Shown piece by piece: positions 16,997-24,878 of a stretch of DNA of 64,000 nt. The DNA is from Panacagrimonas sp046594215 (GTDB lineage Bacteria; Pseudomonadota; Gammaproteobacteria; Nevskiales; Nevskiaceae): contig JBKJPX010000072.1 of NCBI GenBank assembly GCA_046594215.1, positions 6,458 through 70,457 on the forward strand. The letters are read 5' to 3'. The translations under genes were made by a program, and so were the position numbers. The notes beneath the pieces are model-generated. The model saw nothing but the letters and a program-made list of their open reading frames with translations, was not told where the DNA came from and ran no database searches. Within the stretch, counting starts at the first letter, position 1; the number at the start of each line of letters is the position of its first letter.

Positions 16997-17580
16997 GGGC
17001 AGGCCGCCGGCAGCGACGACGATTTCAAGGGCACCAGGCTCACACGACCGCTCAGCGCCACGTCGATCAGTCGCGCGTCGCTGAGCAGCTTCTTGCTTTC
17101 GCAGATGGTGAACTGCACATGCTGGCTGGTGCGACCGTTCGCCTGGAAGGTGAGGTGCGTGGGGTCGTCCAGCGTGTTGAGGATCGCGAAAGCGTCGCCG
17201 TCGCGCGTCGGCGTGGTCTGGCCGACACGGTCGTAAGCGGAAATCAGGTCGGTTGCCTTGTCCGGCTCCGAGCCCGAAAAATCACCATCCGAATCCTGGT
17301 AGACCAGCCAGCCTTGCGTCCAGGTGCCGCCGCCCGTGGCGCACTGCGGAAAGCTTCCGGTGGAATACCAGTCGCGACGACAGATGGTCACCGGAGCGTT
17401 CCGCGCCACAGCTTCGGAGCGCGCTTCGCTGATGGCTCCGAATAGTTCGGTGGCGCCCTTCGCACGGGCCGACGCGAGGCCGAGGCGGGTGAACGACGGG
17501 ATCGCGAGCGCCATCAGGATGGACGCGATCACGACCGTCACCATCAGTTCGAGCAAAGTGAATCCTTCGTGCCGGGCCAT
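16993..17580 (-). CDS. fimT: minor pilin FimT/GspH-like
   Basis: This is a 195-residue prepilin with a very short leader: MARHE, then GFTLLELMVTVVIASILMAL. The rest fits the FimT/GspH domain, including AISEARSEAVARNAPVTICR and late FTICESKK and LPAACP. It is the first gene of the minor pilin operon, with a TATAAA box only six bases ahead of the ATG. The neighbouring gene on the upstream side is thiO in the opposite direction. Confidence 0.85.
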   Translation of the reverse strand: MARHEGFTLLELMVTVVIASILMALAIPSFTRLGLASARAKGATELFGAISEARSEAVARNAPVTICRRDWYSTGSFPQCATGGGTWTQGWLVYQDSDGDFSGSEPDKATDLISAYDRVGQTTPTRDGDAFAILNTLDDPTHLTFQANGRTSQHVQFTICESKKLLSDARLIDVALSGRVSLVPLKSSSLPAACP

Positions 17581-17586
17581 GCCGCG

Positions 17587-17592
17587 TTTATA
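17587..17592 (-). promoter_or_regulatory. possible extended -10 box for the minor pilin operon
   Basis: On the minus strand the sequence TGCTATAAA matches an extended -10 element, with TATAAA at 17592-17587. It ends six bases before the fimT ATG, so transcription would begin at or almost at the start codon. No convincing -35 or sigma-54 element is visible upstream. Confidence 0.4.
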
Positions 17593-17683
17593 GCAGGCCC
17601 CTTTTTTTGCACACCGCCAGTCGGATGGACGGGAGAGCCGGCGCGGCCAGTGGCCTCAAGTCGCGCAAACCGAATCGCGGGTC

Positions 17684-17689
17684 GATAAT
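17684..17689 (+). promoter_or_regulatory. GATAAT -10 box for thiO
   Basis: GATAAT lies 32 bases before the ATG at 17722. The -35 region at the expected distance is weak. The same box appears ahead of fumarase class I and dsbB in this window. Confidence 0.45.
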
Positions 17690-17721
17690 TGGCCTTCCGC
17701 CTCAACGTCTTTCGAACCTGC

Positions 17722-18747
17722 ATGCTCAAGGCCATGCGCTCTGCCGATGTCCTCGTCATCGGCGCGGGCGTGATCGGCCTCTCGACCGCCCTGGAGCTGC
17801 ACCGATCGGGTGCGCGCGTGACGGTGCTCGAGCGTTCGGCGATCGGCCGCGGCGCGGCCTCCTGGGCCGGCGGCGGGATCCTGTCCCCGCTCGAGCCGGA
17901 CGACGTCGACGACGCAACGCTACCGATTCTGCGCGACAGCCTGGCCCGCTACCCCGACTGGTGCGCCGGTTTGCAGGAACTCGGCGGCGTGGATCCGGAA
18001 TACGTCGTCAGCGGGATGCAGGTCCTTGCACCGGCCGACGCCTCGGCATGGCGGCTCGCGGCGGCGCGCTGGGGGCTGCAAAGCGGTGCTTGTGACGCCG
18101 CCGGTGCAGGTGTTCTGACGCTCCCGGATGTCGCGCAGGTGCGCAGTCCGAGGCTGCTACGCGCGCTGGCGCAGGCCCTGCGCAGCGTGGGAGTCGAGTG
18201 CGTCGAGAACGAGGCGGTGCAGGAACTGGTTGCCGATGCGTCGCGCGTCACCGGCGTACGCACCACCAGCGGCATGCGGGATGCGGGCACGGTCGTGCTG
18301 GCGGCAGGCGCCTGGAGTGGTCAGCTGGATGTCGACGTCGTGGTGCGCCCGGTTCGCGGGCAGATCCTGCTGCTGGATGGTCAGCCAGGAGAACTGGACT
18401 CGATCCTGCTGCGCGAAGGCCGCTACCTGATTCCGCGTCGCGACGGGAAGATCCTGATCGGAAGCACGCTGGAGGACGTGGGCTTCGAGGACGTCACGAC
18501 CGACAGCGCGCGTGCGAGTCTTCTGCAGAGCCTGCGGGAGATGGCGCCGCGGCTCGCCGAGCATGGCGTGATCGCGCACTGGTCCGGCTTGCGGCCGGCG
18601 CCGGCGGGCACAGGCCCACTGATTGACTGGCATCCACGAAGGCGCGGTCTGTTCGTGAACAGCGGGCACCACCGGCTGGGGATCACGCTTGCGCCTGGCT
18701 CGGCGCGCGAAGCAGCGCGCCGAATCCTGGCGGCAGGCGCTTCCTGA
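17722..18747 (+). CDS. thiO: glycine oxidase-like FAD-dependent oxidoreductase
   Basis: This is a 341-residue cytoplasmic flavoenzyme of the DAO family. The FAD-binding Rossmann motif ADVLVIGAGVIGLSTALELH is near the N terminus, followed by GAASWAGGGILSPLEPDD typical of ThiO. Later come IGSTLEDVGFED, HWSGLRPAPAGTGPLI and the C-terminal NSGHHRLGITLAPGSA. ThiO oxidises glycine to iminoglycine for thiazole synthesis in the thiamine pathway. No other thiamine gene lies nearby, so specificity is inferred from sequence pattern. The start may be 17722 or 17734; neither has a strong ribosome site. Its stop abuts that of the convergent protease gene. Confidence 0.82.
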   Translation: MLKAMRSADVLVIGAGVIGLSTALELHRSGARVTVLERSAIGRGAASWAGGGILSPLEPDDVDDATLPILRDSLARYPDWCAGLQELGGVDPEYVVSGMQVLAPADASAWRLAAARWGLQSGACDAAGAGVLTLPDVAQVRSPRLLRALAQALRSVGVECVENEAVQELVADASRVTGVRTTSGMRDAGTVVLAAGAWSGQLDVDVVVRPVRGQILLLDGQPGELDSILLREGRYLIPRRDGKILIGSTLEDVGFEDVTTDSARASLLQSLREMAPRLAEHGVIAHWSGLRPAPAGTGPLIDWHPRRRGLFVNSGHHRLGITLAPGSAREAARRILAAGAS

Positions 18748-20280
18748 CTAGTAGCGGCGGCGGCGCTCCGGCAGGGCGTCCGGATCGTAGTTGCGCGGCA
18801 GTGCCTCGCGGACTTCCGCGCGACGCGCGGCCAGGCGCGCCCGATCCTGTTCGCTGAGGCTGGCGATGCGCAGGCCGGCGTCGAGCTGCGACAGCGCGCC
18901 ACCGGCGTCGCCGCGCAGGTACAGATAGTTGGCTGTCTGGTAGCTGGCTTCGGCGTTGTTGCGCATCTCGCGCGCGGCCTGGCCGAGAAGGCGATAGGTG
19001 TCCAGCCGCGTGCCCAGCGCTTGTTCATGCGACAGCAGGATCGCGCGCGCCTGTTCCGGCTTGCCGGCCCGGATGAGCGCCTCGGCGTACTCGAGGATCA
19101 CCGGCGCGAAGCGCGGATTTGCCTGCAGGGTGCGCTCGTAAGCGGCCAGGCCTTTCGCAGGATCCTTGGCGTCATCGAGGATCGTGGCCTGCAGCAGGCC
19201 CACGTTCGGCTGTTTCGAATACCTGTCGATCACGGGCTTGAGCGTCGCCATCGCAGCGTCGTTCTGTCCGAGCTCGTGCTGCGCAAAAGCCAGACCGTAG
19301 CGGTTCCCCGGTGTGTCATGACCGGACGCGATCTGCGCGGCGAAAGCGTCTACCGCATCGCTGGGCTGCACCGAAGCGAACACCTGGGTCCGCGCCTTCA
19401 TCAGGCCGTACTCGATGGAGTCCGGCACGTCGTGCTTGGGTAGCGACGCGGCGCGCGCGCGCGCCTCGGATACGCGCGTCGTATTGACCGGGTGCGTGCG
19501 AAGGATCTCGGGAATGCCGTTGCCGTACAGGCGTGACTGCTGCTCGAGCGTCTGGAAGAACGACGCCATGCCTTCGGGATTGAATCCGGCTTCCGACATG
19601 GTGTGGATGCCGATTCGGTCGGCCTCGAGTTCGTGCGAGCGCGTGAACGCGACCTGGCGCTGGTAGCTGAGCCCCTGGCCGGCGGCCAGCGCGGCCAGCA
19701 CGATGTCCGGGTTGGCGGACCCGGCGATGATCGCGGCGAGAACGGCGAGCCAGGTCGCGACCGAGGCCACACCGCCGCTCTCGGCCTGACTGCGCGCGAT
19801 GTGGCGCTGCGTGATGTGCGCAAGCTCGTGCGCCATGACGCCGGCCAGTTCGCTTTCGTTGCTGCTGGACGTCATCAGGCCGGCATTGAACCCCATGAAG
19901 CCGCCGGGCAGCGCGAAAGCATTGATGCGCGGATCCTTGACCATGAAAAACTCGAGCTTCGCCGGTCGCGCTCCGCTGGCCGCCGCTAGTTTCCAGCCCA
20001 GCGACGACAGGTAGTCGGTGAGCTGGGCGTCTTCGAGAATGTATTCGTTTGCGTACAACTCGGAGACCACGCGCGCGCCCAGGCGATATTCCTCGGCCGG
20101 CGACAGCGCGGTATCTGCCGGGTTGCCGATCTGGGGCAGGTCCAGGTCGCGTGGCGCGGTTTCCGGCAGGCCGGCTGCGTCAGGCGCGCGGGAAATCATG
20201 CTGTCCTGCGCGCGCGCTGCTCCCCACGCACTGGTGACGAGGCCCGCGGTGAATAGGAGCGGTACGAACGTTCGGAGCAT
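18748..20280 (-). CDS. M48 family metalloprotease with TPR repeats, BepA-like
   Basis: This is a 510-residue periplasmic protein with signal peptide MLRTFVPLLFTAGLVTS and cleavage near ARAQ. The M48 zinc site is AHELAHITQRH (H151, E152, H155), with the third ligand in LEADRIGIHTM. A C-terminal half of about 220 residues consists of TPR-like helices ending in an Arg-rich tail. This layout matches BepA/YfgC, which degrades stalled outer-membrane proteins and promotes LptD assembly. It is monocistronic, with a TAAACT box 24 bases upstream of the start, and convergent with thiO with no spacer. Confidence 0.88.
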   Translation of the reverse strand: MLRTFVPLLFTAGLVTSAWGAARAQDSMISRAPDAAGLPETAPRDLDLPQIGNPADTALSPAEEYRLGARVVSELYANEYILEDAQLTDYLSSLGWKLAAASGARPAKLEFFMVKDPRINAFALPGGFMGFNAGLMTSSSNESELAGVMAHELAHITQRHIARSQAESGGVASVATWLAVLAAIIAGSANPDIVLAALAAGQGLSYQRQVAFTRSHELEADRIGIHTMSEAGFNPEGMASFFQTLEQQSRLYGNGIPEILRTHPVNTTRVSEARARAASLPKHDVPDSIEYGLMKARTQVFASVQPSDAVDAFAAQIASGHDTPGNRYGLAFAQHELGQNDAAMATLKPVIDRYSKQPNVGLLQATILDDAKDPAKGLAAYERTLQANPRFAPVILEYAEALIRAGKPEQARAILLSHEQALGTRLDTYRLLGQAAREMRNNAEASYQTANYLYLRGDAGGALSQLDAGLRIASLSEQDRARLAARRAEVREALPRNYDPDALPERRRRY

Positions 20281-20304
20281 GTGGGAAAGCCCGGTAGGCG
20301 CAGC

Positions 20305-20310
20305 AGTTTA
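20305..20310 (-). promoter_or_regulatory. possible -10 box for the M48 protease gene
   Basis: TAAACT on the minus strand lies 24 bases ahead of the protease ATG at 20280. No clear -35 element was seen. Confidence 0.35.
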
Positions 20311-20375
20311 CGCGCCTTGGAGTGCATCGGATGCGATTGGTTCAGCGCACCCGCGACGGTATCCGCGCCAAGGCC

Positions 20376-21140
20376 CTAGGCCAGATACCCGCCGTCGACG
20401 ACCAGCGTGGTGCCGGTGACGTAGCTCGCCGCGTCGCTGGCCAGAAACAACACGGCGGGAGCGATTTCCTGCGGTTGCGCGACGCGCTGCAAGGGCAGGT
20501 TGTCGGTGATCGAGCGACGGATGGGTTCGTTCTTGATCAGGGCCGAGGCGAACTTGGTGTCAGTCAGGCCGGGCAGGACCGCGTTGACACGTACCTTCCA
20601 GGGACCGCACTCGCGCGCAAACGCCTGCGTCATATTGATGACCGCCGCTTTGGTGATCGAGTAGATGCCTTGGAACATGGCGGGCTTCTCGCCGTTGATG
20701 CTGGCGATGTTCACGATTGCGCCGCCACCCTGCAGACGCATCAGCTTGGCCGCGAGCGAGGACAGTTCAAAGTAGCCCTTGATGTTGACCTGCAGGGTCT
20801 TCTCGACCATGCCCATGTCCGTATCGGTGATGTGGCCGAAGTAGGGATTCGTCGCGGCGTTGTTGACCAGGATGTCGAGGCGTCCGATCTCGGCGGTGAT
20901 GCGCTCGACCAGATGGTGCAGCGCGGCAGAGTCGCCTTGATGGGCGGCGATGGCCGTTGCCTTGCCGCCGGCCGCCTGAATGCTGGCGGCGACCTTGTCG
21001 AGCTCTTCCTGCTTGCGGCTTGCCAGCACCACGTGTGCGCCCTGTTCCGCGAGCAGTCGCGCGGTGGCTTCTCCGATGCCGCGGGACGCGCCGGTGATCA
21101 GCGCGACGCGGCCCGAAAGATCGAACAGCGTCGTGGGCAT
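20376..21140 (-). CDS. SDR family oxidoreductase
   Basis: This is a 254-residue classical short-chain dehydrogenase. The nucleotide-binding motif is ITGASRGIGEATA, followed by NNAATNPYFG. The catalytic Ser/Tyr/Lys set is in IVNIASINGEKPAMFQGIYS and ITKAA, and the C terminus reads SYVTGTTLVVDGGYLA. It probably oxidises or reduces an alcohol or ketone with NAD(P). The substrate is not evident. The start at 21140 (MPTTLFDLSGR) is chosen from family N termini although no good ribosome site precedes it. It lies 38 bases after the proline-rich protein gene on the same strand. Confidence 0.9.
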   Translation of the reverse strand: MPTTLFDLSGRVALITGASRGIGEATARLLAEQGAHVVLASRKQEELDKVAASIQAAGGKATAIAAHQGDSAALHHLVERITAEIGRLDILVNNAATNPYFGHITDTDMGMVEKTLQVNIKGYFELSSLAAKLMRLQGGGAIVNIASINGEKPAMFQGIYSITKAAVINMTQAFARECGPWKVRVNAVLPGLTDTKFASALIKNEPIRRSITDNLPLQRVAQPQEIAPAVLFLASDAASYVTGTTLVVDGGYLA

Positions 21141-21178
21141 CAGGAGGTCGGCGCGTGCGCGGCAGGCCTGAGCGGCCT

Positions 21179-22492
21179 TTAGTGGACGAACACGGAACCC
21201 TTGGACCCGGCGCCGATCGCGCGCCCGGCCTTGTCGGCCAGGCCCGATCCGACGTCGACCGAATAGAGGCCCGGATCGACCGCGAGCAGCAGCATGGACG
21301 AGTTGCCCTTGGCCACCATCCACTTGCCCTTCACCTCGCCACCCTTCTTCGGCGTGACCTTGATGTTCTGGTTGGCGCTGTCGGCGTTGTCGAACTGACC
21401 GTCGAGCATGACCACGATCGCCTTGGTGAAACTGGCATCACCGGCGTAGGTGATGTTGAGCTTGCCGTCGGTCTTGGCCGGCCACCATGCGACCTTCGCT
21501 TCCTCGGGCGCCGTCTTGGGGGCGGCCGACTTCGCTGCTGGTTTGGGCTCCTTCGGCTCGGCGGTGGCCTTCGGGGCCTTGGGCTCCTTCGGCTTGGGCG
21601 CGGGCTTTGGCTTGGGCTCGGGCTTCGGCGGGGCAGCGGCTGGCGCGGGCTCGGGTGCCGGGGCAGCCGCTGGCGCGGGCGCCGGGGCGGCGGCAGGGGC
21701 GGGTTCAGGCGCAGGAGCCGGGGGCGGCGGTTCGGCCGCCGGCGGAGGCGGTGCCGACTCGACCGGCGCGCTCGGCTCGGGCGGCGCCATTGCGCCATCG
21801 GTGGCGGCAGGCGCAGATGCGTCGCCCGGATAGCCGCCGGCCTTGACGATCACCGGCTTCTGGTTCGGGTCGGTGATGCCGGTCGCGCAGGCCCCGGACG
21901 CGACGGCCGGAGCCGAGGACGCGGGCGGCGGCGTGGGCGTCGCGCCGCCGGAAGCGGCCATGGGCTCGGCCGCGGGTGCCATGGGCTCGGCTGCGGGAGC
22001 AGCGGGAGTGGACGCAGCTTCTGCGGCGGGCGACGGCGTGGCCTGCGCCACTTCCATCGCGGGTGCGGGTGCGGCGGCAGGAGCGCCAGCAGCAGCCACG
22101 ACGACCGGCTTGCCGCCGCCGGCGCCGATCGCGCAGGAACCACCGGCAACAGCGGGAGTCGACGCAACGGGAGGGGCAGACGGCGATGGGGCTGCAGCGG
22201 ACTCGGCGGGCGCAGCGGCAGATTCCGCTGGTGCGGTCTCAGGCATCGACTGCGCCGCTTCGGGAGCAGGAGCGGGAGCGGGTTCGGCGGCAGCGACTTC
22301 CATCGGTGCAGGTGCCAGAGCACCCGGCTCCGCGATGGAAGCGGCGAAGACCTGGTCGGCGGTGACGCCCTGCTTGTCTGCGTGAGACGGTTCCGCGGCG
22401 TGCGATATCGGCGCGACCACGGTGAGGGCAACCCATGTGACCACGGCCACACCGATGGTTGCGGCCGCGAGGACCAGGGCCTTTACGTTCAT
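21179..22492 (-). CDS. membrane-anchored Pro/Ala-rich protein with repeated Cys module
   Basis: This is a 437-residue protein of unknown family. Residues 1-30 form an uncleaved anchor or signal. Residues 55-330 are low-complexity Ala/Pro/Glu, becoming Lys/Pro-rich at 288-328. Within this, residues 64-145 and 146-230 look like a duplicated unit, each beginning MEVA and ending in a module with one Cys followed by Lys-Pro-Val: SCAIG-x5-KPVVV and ACATG-x6-KPVIV. C120 and C202 are the only Cys. The last ~95 residues (LNITYAGDASFTKAIVVMLD onward) look like a beta-sandwich. The anchor-spacer-domain layout suggests a periplasm-spanning protein. The ATG at 22492 has GGAG upstream. Confidence 0.7.
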   Translation of the reverse strand: MNVKALVLAAATIGVAVVTWVALTVVAPISHAAEPSHADKQGVTADQVFAASIAEPGALAPAPMEVAAAEPAPAPAPEAAQSMPETAPAESAAAPAESAAAPSPSAPPVASTPAVAGGSCAIGAGGGKPVVVAAAGAPAAAPAPAMEVAQATPSPAAEAASTPAAPAAEPMAPAAEPMAASGGATPTPPPASSAPAVASGACATGITDPNQKPVIVKAGGYPGDASAPAATDGAMAPPEPSAPVESAPPPPAAEPPPPAPAPEPAPAAAPAPAPAAAPAPEPAPAAAPPKPEPKPKPAPKPKEPKAPKATAEPKEPKPAAKSAAPKTAPEEAKVAWWPAKTDGKLNITYAGDASFTKAIVVMLDGQFDNADSANQNIKVTPKKGGEVKGKWMVAKGNSSMLLLAVDPGLYSVDVGSGLADKAGRAIGAGSKGSVFVH

Positions 22493-22734
22493 CACCGCTC
22501 TCCCAATCTAAAGAATCGTATGTTTGTGTGAATCGGGTTCGAAGCTTGCTACGCCGGTTCTCCATCCAAACAGGCAGCAACGGCTCGGAACTATCCGGGA
22601 GGGGCTGGCCGGACGTCAACATTCGGCGCTCTTGTCAGTGCGCGCCCTGATGCCCCTACTTAAGCTCCGCGCTCTCGCCGCCGGCACGCAATGCCGCGAC
22701 GAAATTTCCTTTATTCACCATCCCAGGATTATCG

Positions 22735-24138
22735 ATGAGTGATCGCTTCCTCGAGTTCTCCCAGACCGCATTCGGCAAGCAGTTGTCCGGACTCCTCGGT
22801 CTGCCCGCACCGCCGCGCCTGCGTCGCGCAGCAGGTGCTTACGCCGAGCAGCCGCTGGCCGGCCGCACGGTTCTGGTCGGTGCGTCGCCATCGGGCCGCT
22901 TCGGCGACGGGGTGCTGCGTGGGCTGGCCGGAACCGGGGCGGAACTGTTCATCGCGCCGGAACATTCGGGGCTGGCGCCACTCAAGGCGGCGGCGCAAGA
23001 GTTGGGGCTGGCACTGAAGGGCGAGCCTGCGGGCGAGAAGTTTTCGCCCAACGCCCTGGTGTTCGATGCCAGTGGAATCGATTCCGCGGCCGGCCTGCGC
23101 ACTCTGTATGACTTCCTGCAGCCCCGCGTGTCGCGCCTCTCGGCGCACGGCCGCGTGGTCGTGATCGGGCCTTCGCAGGACTCGATCTCGCGAGTCGGTG
23201 AGCGCACCGCCGCAGCCGCACTGCGCGGTTTCGTGCGATCGCTGGGCAAGGAGATCGGGCGCAAGGGTTCCACGGTCAACCTCATCGTGGTGGGCAAGGG
23301 TGGCGAGGCGAATCTGGCGGGTGTATTGCGCTTCTTCCTGACCGAGCACTCGGCCTTCGTGGACGGGCAGGTGCTCGAAGTAGGCGCCTCGCAGGCCGCG
23401 CCGGCGATGTATTCAGGCCAGCTCGCGGGCAAGCTGGCCCTGGTCACCGGCGCAGCGCGCGGCATCGGGGCCTCGATCGCGCAGACCCTGGCTCGTGAAG
23501 GCGCTCAGGTCATCGGCATGGACCGTCCGCAGGAAGAAGGGGCACTTGGCGAGACCATGAGCCGTATCGGAGGACGCGGCCTGGCACTCGACGTGACGGC
23601 CAAGGACGCGGGCGATCGGATCCTGTCCGAGTGCGGGCCACTCGACGTGATCGTCCACAATGCCGGCGTCACGCGCGACAAGATGCTGCGCAACATGGCG
23701 CCGCATCTTTGGGACATGGTGCTCGACATCAACCTCGGCTCGATCGTGCGCATCAACGAGCGCCTGATGGGCGAGGGCTTCAAGCCCGGCGCGCGCGTCG
23801 TCTGCATCTCGTCGATCGGTGGGATCGCGGGCAACCCGGGTCAGACCAACTACGGGGCCACCAAGGCCGGCATCATCGGCTACGTCGACGCGCTGGCGCC
23901 GGAATTCGCGCGTCGCGGCGGCGCCATCAACGCGGTTGCGCCCGGCTTCATCGAAACGCAGATGACCGCCGCCATGCCGCTGGTCAATCGCGAAGTGGGA
24001 AGGCGCCTGAACTCGCTTTCGCAGGGTGGCCTGCCGATCGACATCGCAGAAGCTGTGACGTTCTTCGCTTCCTCGCTGTCGACCGGCGTCAATGGGCAGA
24101 CCCTGCGTGTGTGTGGGCAGAGCTTCGTGGGCGCCTGA
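22735..24138 (+). CDS. two-domain 3-oxoacyl-ACP reductase (high-molecular-weight FabG type)
   Basis: This is a 467-residue protein with two tandem Rossmann domains. The C-terminal domain (about 220-467) is a complete SDR: VTGAARGIGASIAQ, HNAGVTRDKMLRNM, SSIGGIAGNPGQTNYGATK with catalytic Ser, Tyr and Lys, and NGQTLRVCGQSF. The N-terminal domain (about 40-210) keeps the fold but lacks the Gly-rich cofactor motif and the YxxxK pair. This matches the FabG4-type reductases acting on acyl-ACP or acyl-CoA. AGGA lies seven bases before the ATG. The proline-rich gene is divergent, and the 240-base region between them probably holds both promoters. Confidence 0.88.
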   Translation: MSDRFLEFSQTAFGKQLSGLLGLPAPPRLRRAAGAYAEQPLAGRTVLVGASPSGRFGDGVLRGLAGTGAELFIAPEHSGLAPLKAAAQELGLALKGEPAGEKFSPNALVFDASGIDSAAGLRTLYDFLQPRVSRLSAHGRVVVIGPSQDSISRVGERTAAAALRGFVRSLGKEIGRKGSTVNLIVVGKGGEANLAGVLRFFLTEHSAFVDGQVLEVGASQAAPAMYSGQLAGKLALVTGAARGIGASIAQTLAREGAQVIGMDRPQEEGALGETMSRIGGRGLALDVTAKDAGDRILSECGPLDVIVHNAGVTRDKMLRNMAPHLWDMVLDINLGSIVRINERLMGEGFKPGARVVCISSIGGIAGNPGQTNYGATKAGIIGYVDALAPEFARRGGAINAVAPGFIETQMTAAMPLVNREVGRRLNSLSQGGLPIDIAEAVTFFASSLSTGVNGQTLRVCGQSFVGA

Positions 24139-24169
24139 TCGGCGCGGACCACATCGGCGTAACGGTCCC

Positions 24170-24200
24170 GAGGGGGTCGGCGATGCGAGCCGACCCCCTC
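24170..24200 (+). terminator. rho-independent terminator after the FabG-like gene
   Basis: GAGGGGGTCGGC (24170-24181) and GCCGACCCCCTC (24189-24200) form a perfect 12-base-pair stem with a 7-base loop, followed by TTCGTCT. It lies 31 bases after the stop codon and separates this gene from ribA. Confidence 0.8.
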
Positions 24201-24240
24201 TTCGTCTCGGTCGCGAACGGCGCGCATCGCGCAAGTCGCC

Positions 24241-24246
24241 TAAAAT
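24241..24246 (+). promoter_or_regulatory. -10 box for the ribA operon
   Basis: TAAAAT lies 38 bases before the ribA ATG and downstream of the strong terminator. A -35 element is not obvious. No FMN riboswitch-like structure was recognised in the leader. Confidence 0.4.
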
Positions 24247-24284
24247 TGTCGACTGAACGTCTCACCTTCCCCAATCCTTCCATC

Positions 24285-24878
24285 ATGAGCGTGCTGCAAC
24301 GCATCGCCGAGGCACGGCTGCCGACGCCGTTCGCGGAATTCCGCGTCCAGGTCTACGCGGCGGCCGACGGCAAGGAACACGTCGTAATGGCGCTGGGAGA
24401 CCTCCAGAATCACGCTGCGCCCCTGGTGCGCATTCATTCGGAGTGCCTCACGGGCGACGCGCTGTTCTCGCTGCGCTGCGACTGCGGCTTCCAGTTGGAG
24501 ACGGCGCTCGCCGCCATCGCGAATGCGGGCTGCGGGGCGGTGCTGTACCTGCGCCAGGAAGGCCGCGGCATCGGCTTGGGCAACAAGATTCGCGCGTATG
24601 CACTGCAGGACCAGGGCAGTGACACGGTGGAAGCCAATCACCAGCTGGGATTCCCGGCCGACGCGCGCGAGTACGACCTCGCGGTGCAGTTGCTGAGGGA
24701 ACTGGGTCTCAGGCGTATCAAGCTCATGACCAACAATCCGCGCAAGCACGATGCGCTGGTGCGCGACGGCATCGAGATCGTCGAGCGCGTGGCCCTCGAA
24801 TCGGGTCGCAATCCGCACAACGAGGCCTACCTGCGGACCAAGGCCGACAAGCTCGGGCACTGGCTGACCTTGCCGTGA
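24285..24878 (+). CDS. ribA: GTP cyclohydrolase II
   Basis: RibA opens GTP to 2,5-diamino-6-ribosylamino-pyrimidinone phosphate, the first step of riboflavin synthesis. The 197-residue protein has the zinc Cys set in HSECLTGDALFSLRCDCGF, the substrate motif YLRQEGRGIGLGNKIRAYAL, DTVEANHQLGFPADAREY, and late LMTNNPRKHDAL. Length matches stand-alone RibA rather than the RibBA fusion. Its stop overlaps the GTG start of the ABC1 kinase gene, so both are translated from one message. Confidence 0.95.
   Translation: MSVLQRIAEARLPTPFAEFRVQVYAAADGKEHVVMALGDLQNHAAPLVRIHSECLTGDALFSLRCDCGFQLETALAAIANAGCGAVLYLRQEGRGIGLGNKIRAYALQDQGSDTVEANHQLGFPADAREYDLAVQLLRELGLRRIKLMTNNPRKHDALVRDGIEIVERVALESGRNPHNEAYLRTKADKLGHWLTLP

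Noticed and set aside
17587..17625. Sigma-54 promoter ahead of the minor pilin operon
   Set aside because: A TGGC and a TGC are present but the distance between GG and GC is too short for the GG-N10-GC rule.
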